Shown one piece after another: positions 1 to 5,224 of a stretch of DNA of 6,075 bases (position 1 is the first letter of the stretch; the number at the start of each line of letters is the position of its first letter). The translations under genes were made by a program, and so were the position numbers. The notes beneath the pieces are model-generated. The model had not been told where the DNA came from. It made no database searches and was given only the letters and a program-made list of their open reading frames with translations. This DNA comes from Deltaproteobacteria bacterium (GTDB taxonomy: Bacteria; Desulfobacterota; Binatia; Binatales; Binataceae). The stretch covers positions 1-6,075 of the forward strand of contig JAJYMR010000326.1 in assembly GCA_021786815.1 (NCBI GenBank). The letters are read 5' to 3'.

Positions 1-882
1 GGCACGGTTTTGATCGTGGGCGAAACCGGAACCGGAAAGGAACTGGCCGCACGCGCCATCCATGAATGCAGTCCGGAGAGCAATGCGCCTTTCGTCGCGC
101 TCAACTGCGCGGCGCTTCCCGGCGATCTTGTCGAAAGCGAGCTGTTCGGCCATGTGCGCGGCGCCTTCTCGGGAGCGGACGCTCCCGCGTCAGGTCTGTT
201 CAGGGCCGCCGAAGGCGGCACGCTTTTCCTCGATGAGATAACCGAAATGAGCGCTGGAGCGCAGGCGCGGATGCTGCGCGCGCTCCAGGAGCATCGCGTG
301 CGCCCGGTAGGCTGCGTCTCCGAAGTGGCTGTGAACGTGCGGGTGATCGCTTCGACCAATCGGAATCCGCGCGAGGCGGTCCAGAGCGGCCATCTCCGCG
401 AAGATCTCTATTACAGGCTCCAGGCCGCGGTTATCGGGATACCGCCGCTGCGCGAACGGCGCGAGGATCTCCCGACGCTGAACGCGCACTTTATCGCGAT
501 GTTCAACCACAGACTCGGCCGCTCGCTGTCCCACGACGCCGTGAGCCACGACGCGATGCGGGCGATGCGCGAGTACGAGTGGCCCGGCAACGTTCGGGAA
601 CTATCCAACGCAATCGAGACCGCGCTGACCTTCGGCACCGGCGCGGTGATCTCGCTTGACGATTTGCCGCCGTCGGTTACCGGCCGGACGCCGGAAGAGG
701 TTGCGCTCGGACGACAGGTGGAGAGCCTGGCCGAGGCTGAGCGCGACCTGATACGGCAAACTCTGGACGCGACGGAGGGGAACCTGTCGGCGGCCGCGCG
801 CCTGCTCGGAATCTCGCGCAAGCGGCTGTATGCGAGGATCGCCAAGTACGGCCTCGCCTGCCCCACAAAAATCGAAGAATAA
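1..882 (+). CDS. NtrC-type sigma-54-dependent transcription activator, 5'-truncated by the window edge
   Basis: This is an AAA+ activator that uses ATP hydrolysis to open promoters bound by sigma-54 RNA polymerase. The frame is open from base 1, so the true start and any N-terminal sensing domain (often a receiver domain) lie outside; 293 codons are visible. Numbering from the first codon, the Walker A motif GETGTGKE is at 7-14, ESELFGHVRGAFSGA at 45-59, Walker B GGTLFLDE at 72-79, REDLYYRL follows mid-domain, and WPGNVREL is at 194-201. The C-terminus (about 243-285) is a Fis-type helix-turn-helix (GNLSAAARLLGISRKRLYARI). The sigma-54 contact loop reads GAFSGA instead of the usual GAFTGA; Ser for Thr is conservative, so I expect function. 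The gene ends 332 bp before the cytochrome operon, and a sigma-54 promoter lies in that gap, so it is probably the operon's regulator (inference). Family certain; signal unknown. Confidence 0.96.
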   Translation, partial: GTVLIVGETGTGKELAARAIHECSPESNAPFVALNCAALPGDLVESELFGHVRGAFSGADAPASGLFRAAEGGTLFLDEITEMSAGAQARMLRALQEHRVRPVGCVSEVAVNVRVIASTNRNPREAVQSGHLREDLYYRLQAAVIGIPPLRERREDLPTLNAHFIAMFNHRLGRSLSHDAVSHDAMRAMREYEWPGNVRELSNAIETALTFGTGAVISLDDLPPSVTGRTPEEVALGRQVESLAEAERDLIRQTLDATEGNLSAAARLLGISRKRLYARIAKYGLACPTKIEE

Positions 883-907
883 GCAGCTCTCGGCGCGGAT
901 CGGCCGT

Positions 908-925
908 CTGTCCGAAAGGAAACAG
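908..925. promoter_or_regulatory. Possible upstream activator-binding dyad
   Basis: CTGTCCGAAAGGAAACAG carries outer half-sites CTGT and ACAG plus an inner TCC-GAAA-GGA dyad. The two symmetries are offset, so it is an imperfect palindrome. Its centre lies roughly 125-130 bp upstream of the predicted sigma-54 transcription start, which is a usual distance for an NtrC-family enhancer site. Position and partial symmetry are the only support. Confidence 0.25.
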
Positions 926-1017
926 TCCGCAGCCCGAAAGCGCTCAGCCGTTGACGCGTTAGGCAGCAATCGGTTTCACAAAAGAAGCTGATTCGCGCTG
1001 TCGCGATGCATCAAAAA

Positions 1018-1033
1018 CGGCACGAACGTTGCA
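1018..1033 (+). promoter_or_regulatory. Sigma-54 (-24/-12) promoter of the cytochrome operon
   Basis: CGGCACGAACGTTGCA fits the sigma-54 consensus TGGCACG-N4-TTGCW at every position except the first T. The invariant GG (1019-1020) and GC (1031-1032) are separated by exactly the required 10 bases. Transcription would start near 1043-1044, giving a leader of about 170 nt before the decaheme cytochrome start. A sigma-54 activator gene lies immediately upstream, which strengthens the call. Confidence 0.82.
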
Positions 1034-1083
1034 CAGTAAGCCGTTGCATTGAAAAGGCGTAAGACGATGGCAATTTCGACTGC

Positions 1084-1102
1084 GGTGCCGGAAGGAGGCA
1101 CC
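1084..1102 (+). other. Leader stem-loop 1
   Basis: A perfect 6-bp stem GGTGCC/GGCACC (1084-1089 with 1097-1102) closes a 7-nt purine-rich loop GGAAGGA. It lies in the predicted 5' leader about 40 nt after the inferred transcription start. The loop resembles a Shine-Dalgarno sequence, but no plausible ORF follows it. Role unknown. Confidence 0.4.
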
Positions 1103-1114
1103 CTGTCAAGCTGA

Positions 1115-1151
1115 AAATCGGCTGCCGCGAACATCCGCAAAAAGCCGGTTT
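1115..1151 (+). other. Leader stem-loop 2
   Basis: AAATCGGCT (1115-1123) pairs with AGCCGGTTT (1143-1151) over 9 bp including one G-U wobble, with a 19-nt loop. No T run follows, so it is not an intrinsic terminator. It could affect leader stability or be chance; a smaller ACGGT/ACCGT stem (1173-1189) follows it. Confidence 0.3.
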
Positions 1152-1214
1152 CGTCTTGAAAGCACGCGCGGCACGGTCCAGTGCACCGTCCGTTCAACGT
1201 TGGAGCTGGAGGCA

Positions 1215-2264
1215 ATGGGGGAGCGACAATCCGACGGCCTGAAGTTGATCGGTTTGTTCGTTCTATCGCTTGCCGTTTCGACGACCCTGATTATTGGGCG
1301 GGCGCGATGCGCCACGCTTTCATCGCCAATGGCGAAGTCATCGCCGGTTGCTTCTCCCGCGGCGTCTCCATCGCCAGCGGCTGCGGCGACACCGGCTGCC
1401 CAGGAGGCCTCGAAGACGCCGCAGTACGTCTCAGGCGAGCTGTGCAAGGCGTGTCATTACAAGGAGACCCAGGAATTCACCAAGACGATGATGGGGCATC
1501 TCTTCATGCTCCATCCGCGCGACGATCTTGAACAGCTCGGATGCCAGGGATGCCACGGGCCGGGAAGCCTCCACGTGAAGAGCGGCGGAAAGGACGTGGG
1601 CGGCATGATCACCTTCAACCCGAAGCTCGACCCTTCGGTGAAGGCCGACAACGCAAAGTGTCTGGCCTGTCACAGCGGCGGCCAGCAGGCTTTCTGGCGC
1701 GCCGGCACACACGCCTTCCGCGGCCTTGCCTGCGGCGATTGCCATACGGTCATGCGCGACGTGAGTCCGCGTTTCAATCTCGCGTCGGCGCGCCAGGTGA
1801 ACCCGTTCATCATGATCCGTCCGCAGACGCAGGTCTGCCTGCGATGCCATATGCGCAAGCGCATGCAGATGGAGCTACCGTCGCGCATGCCGTTGTGGGA
1901 GGGATTGATGGTTTGCACCGATTGCCACAATCCGCACGGTGGCCCGTATCCGCACATGCTGCGCGACGCGACCGTCAACGAGGTTTGCTACCGGTGCCAT
2001 GCGGAGAAGCGCGGTCCGTTCCTGTGGACCCATCCGCCCGTGATGATGAACTGCGACGACTGTCATACGCCGCACGGGTCGATTAACCGTTTCATGCTCA
2101 AGATCCGCGAGCCGAGGCTCTGTCAGCAGTGCCACATCGGCACTTTCCATCCGGGCACGCCGGCGGGAATCGGCTCGGTCCTCGTGTTCAACCGCGCGTG
2201 CACCAACTGCCACTCGCAGGTCCATGGATCCAATTCGCCAGGGGGACAAGCGCTAACCCGGTAG
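1215..2264 (+). CDS. mtrA: Periplasmic decaheme c-type cytochrome, MtrA/DmsE/PioA/MtoA family
   Basis: This protein (349 aa) is the periplasmic/transmembrane electron wire of a porin-cytochrome conduit: it sits inside an MtrB-type barrel and passes electrons across the outer membrane. Ten CXXCH heme motifs begin at residues 77, 110, 149, 173, 208, 234, 258, 280, 303 and 329. Exactly ten further histidines (95, 100, 120, 166, 241, 247, 273, 287, 312, 337) exist, enough for bis-His ligation of all hemes. Family-typical NPHGG and THPPV...CDDCHTPHGS segments are present. A signal peptide (hydrophobic 11-28, likely cleavage after RARCA) is followed by an Ala/Pro/Ser-rich linker (about 36-66), longer than I expect for MtrA. 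I chose ATG 1215, with GGAG at 1202-1205 nine bases upstream; an in-frame TTG at 1200 is a weaker alternative. First gene of the operon. The symbol follows the best-known homologue; mtoA or pioA could be equally apt. Confidence 0.95.
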   Translation: MGERQSDGLKLIGLFVLSLAVSTTLIIGRARCATLSSPMAKSSPVASPAASPSPAAAATPAAQEASKTPQYVSGELCKACHYKETQEFTKTMMGHLFMLHPRDDLEQLGCQGCHGPGSLHVKSGGKDVGGMITFNPKLDPSVKADNAKCLACHSGGQQAFWRAGTHAFRGLACGDCHTVMRDVSPRFNLASARQVNPFIMIRPQTQVCLRCHMRKRMQMELPSRMPLWEGLMVCTDCHNPHGGPYPHMLRDATVNEVCYRCHAEKRGPFLWTHPPVMMNCDDCHTPHGSINRFMLKIREPRLCQQCHIGTFHPGTPAGIGSVLVFNRACTNCHSQVHGSNSPGGQALTR

Positions 2265-2314
2265 GGCAAAGGAGAGATGAAAGCCGGATAAAAAGGTGCG
2301 TTACGCCGCCGCAG

Positions 2315-2345
2315 GCGCGCGTTCGGACGAGTGCCGAGCGCGTGC
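2315..2345 (+). other. Strong intercistronic stem-loop between mtrA and mtrB
   Basis: GCGCGCGTTCGG (2315-2326) pairs with CCGAGCGCGTGC (2334-2345) over 12 uninterrupted pairs, ten Watson-Crick and two G-U, with a 7-nt loop. It ends six bases before the mtrB Shine-Dalgarno. No T run follows, so it is unlikely to be an intrinsic terminator; an RNA-stability or differential-expression element is more plausible (inference). Confidence 0.55.
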
Positions 2346-2351
2346 GAAATC

Positions 2352-2358
2352 GGAGGAG
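2352..2358 (+). promoter_or_regulatory. Strong ribosome binding site fixing the mtrB start
   Basis: GGAGGAG lies seven bases upstream of ATG 2366. It decides the start over the open frame that extends upstream into mtrA, because only this ATG is followed by a signal peptide. Confidence 0.85.
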
Positions 2359-2365
2359 TACGGGC

Positions 2366-4657
2366 ATGAAATCCCGGACGTCTTTGCGTTACCTGTGGGC
2401 TTGCGCCGCAGTTGTATTGCTGGCGGCTTCGCGGGTTTGCGCGCAGGTCGATATAGGGCCGGTCACCGCGACCGGCTCGGCCGAGGTTGGCGCCTATCCT
2501 CAGCCTTTGCCTTACACCCAGGTGGCGAAATTCCAGGAATACAGCGATTTCGCGCAGCAGGTCATTGCGCCTCATCTGCGATTACTGCTCGGCGGAAAGG
2601 AGCAGGAGTATTACGCAAAATTCGATCTCGTCAACGTCGCACAGAAGAACGAGCTATACACACTGCGCACAGGCAAATACGGCGTCCTCGACATTCAGGC
2701 CCAATGGCAGGAGATTCCGCATTTCTTCAGCAACGGTGTCGCTGAGTCGCCCTATCAGCGCAGCGGCGGCACGTTCAGCCTGGTGAACCGTCCATCGGCG
2801 CCCACGCCCGGCCAGCCATCGGGTGAAAACGTCAGAACTTGGGTCGACGCAAACGCCCGGCCGCTCACGCTCTCCCTTCTGGAGGGTATCGCGAACCTGC
2901 ACGTCTCCTACACGCCCACCTCCGAGTGGACTTTCACGGCTGACTACAACTTCCAGAATCCGACCGGCGACGGAAGAGCATGGGGCGCTATGTTCGGCCC
3001 GAATCCGGGTGCGTACAACATCACCGAGCTTTATCAGCCCATTCAGTATTACACCTATAACTATGGCGTCGGCGCGCAGTACGCGAAGGACGGGTGGGTC
3101 GGCGGCATCAAATATCAGGGATCGTTCTTTGAAAATCAATACGACACCCTGACCTGGGACAATCCGAACACCTGGGACGAAATGACCGGTCCCGGCGGAA
3201 GCTGCCAGAATTCCGGGTTGTATCCCGGTCCGGACAACGGTCTCGGGCCGTGCCGCGGCGAAATGTCGATGTACCCCGACAACCAGGCGCACAACCTCAC
3301 AATCGACGGCGGCGGCGTGCTGCCGTTTCACACGCACGTGATGGCGAGCGCGTCGTACGGATTCTGGCTCCAGAACGCGCCGTTCATTCCCTACACGATC
3401 AACAGCGCGCTTCCTCAGGTGCCGCTGCCGCGTCAGAGCCTGCGTGGAGACGTGCAGCCGTTCTTTGTCAACGCAACCTTCGTAAGTGACCCGATTGAGC
3501 GCCTCGAGCTGCGCGGCACCTACAGTTATTACGACTACAACAACCAGACGCCCCCGATGGTCTTCACGAACGTGCCCACGCTCAACGACGTCGCGAGCCT
3601 GTGGAGTGCGACAGCCTATCCGTTCTCATTCTCCGACCAGGACATTAACCTTACCGCGAGCTACAACCTGACACACGACCTCGCGGCGCGCTTCATAGGC
3701 GACATCAGCACGTATCACAATTCAGGCCTGATGGTTCTGCAGCAGGACCAGACGACCTACGGCCCGGTAATCGACTGGACGCCCTACACGTGGCTCGAAC
3801 TCCGGGGCTCCTACCAGTACGCGTTCCGCGATTCGCCCGGATACAACAACAACCGCACGAGCCTGGTAAACCAGAACGCGGGTCTCACCGAAGTCGACGC
3901 ACTTCGCCGGTTCGACGAAGCGACTGTTCATGTCAATCAGGCGAATCTCTACATGCAGGTACAGCCGCGTGAAGACACCACGTTCTACGCGGAGTTCGAC
4001 TACGACGACTACTATTTTCCAGCCTCTGACTTGGGGCTCCAGCATAGCTCGGACTACTCGCCGTCGGTGGGCGCCACGTGGAATCCGTTCCCGAATACGC
4101 ATTTCTACGTGGACTATTCCTGGCAGGCGGAAGACTGGAACATGGCTTCGATGCAGCGTCAGACGCACGCGCCTATTCCCAGCCAGCCCGCGTGCCCGAA
4201 CACCATTGCGGAGGCGCAAACTCCCGAAAATTGTCCGGGACAGGTCTGGACCAGCTACGGGCGAGACCAGGGGAGCAGCGTCGACCTGGGGATGGACATC
4301 GACTTCCCGGCCAACCAATTCCTGAAGCATGAGTCGCACTTGCAGATAATGTACACGTACGCGGTCGGGACCAGCCTGATTCACGCCAATGGAGATGCAG
4401 CGCTCAATCCGGCCACCGACTTTCCCAACGTGGGAAGCCAGTTTCACCAGCTTATCGTGCAGTACGCGTATCAGGTGCGTAAACATTCATGGGTCAAGTT
4501 CGGATACTTTTTCAATCACTTCGGGTATAACAATTTCGCAATCGACAACGCCACGCAGTGGATGTCGTCTTCGCCAAATTCGATGTTCCTCGGGGACAGC
4601 ACTGAAACCCCTTACAACGCTAACGTCGGATATGTGTCTTTCAAGCAAACGTTCTAA
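2366..4657 (+). CDS. mtrB: MtrB/PioB/MtoB-family decaheme-associated outer-membrane beta-barrel
   Basis: The 763-aa product is the outer-membrane barrel that sheathes the MtrA-type cytochrome. A signal peptide (hydrophobic 10-21, probable cleavage VCA|QVD after residue 26) is followed by a long run of alternating aromatic/polar segments rich in Tyr, Trp, Asn and Asp, typical of amphipathic strands. The early QWQEIPHFFSNGVAESPYQ segment resembles the IPH...TPY region of this family, and the protein ends in Phe (SFKQTF), the usual terminal signature for barrel insertion. Length is close to family members (about 700-800 aa). The mature protein has only four cysteines, in two close pairs (280/296 and 610/623), and lacks the N-terminal CXXC known in Shewanella MtrB. 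The frame stays open upstream into mtrA, but the signal peptide and strong RBS set the start. It lies 101 bp after mtrA. Family call is firm; the direction of electron flow is not determined. Confidence 0.94.
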   Translation: MKSRTSLRYLWACAAVVLLAASRVCAQVDIGPVTATGSAEVGAYPQPLPYTQVAKFQEYSDFAQQVIAPHLRLLLGGKEQEYYAKFDLVNVAQKNELYTLRTGKYGVLDIQAQWQEIPHFFSNGVAESPYQRSGGTFSLVNRPSAPTPGQPSGENVRTWVDANARPLTLSLLEGIANLHVSYTPTSEWTFTADYNFQNPTGDGRAWGAMFGPNPGAYNITELYQPIQYYTYNYGVGAQYAKDGWVGGIKYQGSFFENQYDTLTWDNPNTWDEMTGPGGSCQNSGLYPGPDNGLGPCRGEMSMYPDNQAHNLTIDGGGVLPFHTHVMASASYGFWLQNAPFIPYTINSALPQVPLPRQSLRGDVQPFFVNATFVSDPIERLELRGTYSYYDYNNQTPPMVFTNVPTLNDVASLWSATAYPFSFSDQDINLTASYNLTHDLAARFIGDISTYHNSGLMVLQQDQTTYGPVIDWTPYTWLELRGSYQYAFRDSPGYNNNRTSLVNQNAGLTEVDALRRFDEATVHVNQANLYMQVQPREDTTFYAEFDYDDYYFPASDLGLQHSSDYSPSVGATWNPFPNTHFYVDYSWQAEDWNMASMQRQTHAPIPSQPACPNTIAEAQTPENCPGQVWTSYGRDQGSSVDLGMDIDFPANQFLKHESHLQIMYTYAVGTSLIHANGDAALNPATDFPNVGSQFHQLIVQYAYQVRKHSWVKFGYFFNHFGYNNFAIDNATQWMSSSPNSMFLGDSTETPYNANVGYVSFKQTF

Positions 4658-4696
4658 CGCCGGAAGTGATGTCTGATCCGGATAAAGGAGAAATGG

Positions 4697-5056
4697 ATGA
4701 TGAAGGTCGGGAGTCGTTTGATGAAGGGAATAACAGTCGCCGGGAGCACGGTGATCCTGGTCGGTATGCTGGGCGGATATTCTTTCGCACAGGATGCGAA
4801 GCAGATCTACGCCGAGAAGTGCGAGGCCTGTCACGGTGCGACGGGCAAGGGCGACGGTCCCGCGGGGAAGGTGCTCACGCCGCCCCCGTCTGATTTCGCC
4901 GTCTCCCTTAAAGGCAAGAGCGACGACTGGATTGCGAAGGCTATCAAGGGCGGCGGTCCTGCCGTCGGCGAATCGGCGGTGATGCCAGGGTATGGCGACC
5001 TGAGCGACCAGCAAGTAAAGGAGTTGGTCGACTACATAAAGAAGCTGCATTCATAA
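4697..5056 (+). CDS. Small periplasmic monoheme class I cytochrome c
   Basis: This 119-aa protein probably shuttles electrons in the periplasm between the inner-membrane cytochrome and the outer-membrane conduit. A signal peptide (hydrophobic about 11-27, cleavage likely after SFA at residue 31) precedes a single heme motif CEACH at 42-46. The likely sixth ligand is Met96 in SAVMPGYG, and the C-terminal LSDQQVKELVDYIKKL helix is typical of the class I fold. AAAGGAG at 4684-4690 sits six bases before ATG 4697; ATG 4700 is an alternative giving a protein one residue shorter. The gene is 39 bp after mtrB, so co-transcription is likely. Its place in the cluster parallels the monoheme MtoD of Fe(II)-oxidation clusters, whereas photoferrotrophic pio operons have a HiPIP (PioC) instead. 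The fold is certain; the partner assignment is inferred from context. Confidence 0.93.
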   Translation: MMKVGSRLMKGITVAGSTVILVGMLGGYSFAQDAKQIYAEKCEACHGATGKGDGPAGKVLTPPPSDFAVSLKGKSDDWIAKAIKGGGPAVGESAVMPGYGDLSDQQVKELVDYIKKLHS

Positions 5057-5062
5057 GAGAAG

Positions 5063-5224
5063 GTGCTCCCACTGTCCGAAAAAGTGCCTTCAGTCTACGG
5101 TTGCCGGCGCTGTCCTGCTGTGGATGAGCGTGAAAACGTTGGAATCGCCGGCGGTTGGTGCGCAAGGCACGACAGAGCTGCGAAGGTTGCGATGCGCCGC
5201 GAACAGGTGATGAAGGCTGTATGA
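5063..5224 (+). pseudogene. Possible frameshifted small secreted-protein ORF
   Basis: In the gap after the monoheme cytochrome, a GTG-initiated frame (GTG 5063) runs 53 codons and ends in TGA at 5222-5224, overlapping the next start as ATGA. By itself its product looks like no known protein. The frame reading through codon 5085, however, encodes CLQSTVAGAVLLWMSV followed by AVGAQG, which resembles a signal peptide with a cleavage site but lacks an upstream ATG/GTG/TTG. The two frames would join by loss of one A in the run of five A at 5079-5083. This could be a decayed gene, an assembly indel or coincidence. No function is claimed. Confidence 0.2.

Larger units (their letters stand above)
883..1214 (+). 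other. Non-coding regulatory interval between activator gene and cytochrome operon
   Basis: No convincing gene is seen in these 332 bases; reading frames on either strand lack recognisable protein features. The interval contains a sigma-54 promoter (1018-1033), a possible activator-binding dyad (908-925), and stem-loops in the predicted transcript leader (1084-1102, 1115-1151, 1173-1189). No intrinsic terminator (GC stem followed by a T run) is visible after the activator stop codon, so some read-through from the activator gene into the operon is possible. Confidence 0.7.

Noticed and set aside
951..979. TTGACG as a possible sigma-70 -35 box
   Set aside because: No acceptable -10 hexamer at 16-18 bp spacing (TTTCAC is found).
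1068..1083. Second sigma-54-like element TGGCAATTTCGACTGC
   Set aside because: GG and GC are 11 rather than 10 bases apart, which sigma-54 does not tolerate well, and the better-matching element is at 1018-1033.
1169..1184. Third sigma-54-like element CGGCACGGTCCAGTGC
   Set aside because: Spacing between GG and GC is again one base too long, and it lies only 30 bp before the start codon.
976..1215. 79-codon open frame on the minus strand in the regulatory interval
   Set aside because: No recognisable domain. It covers the sigma-54 promoter and leader and depends on a non-ATG start.
2277..2291. Mini-ORF ATG AAA GCC GGA TAA after mtrA, preceded by AAAGGAG
   Set aside because: Four codons only, with a very short SD-to-ATG gap; probably chance.
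2129..2365. Upstream extension of the mtrB frame into mtrA
   Set aside because: The extension has no RBS or signal peptide, overlaps mtrA, and would bury the real signal peptide at 2366.
3722..4486. Long minus-strand open frame (254 codons) opposite the barrel gene
   Set aside because: It is antisense to a well-supported mtrB coding region. Arg/Val-rich composition is typical of shadow frames in GC-rich DNA.
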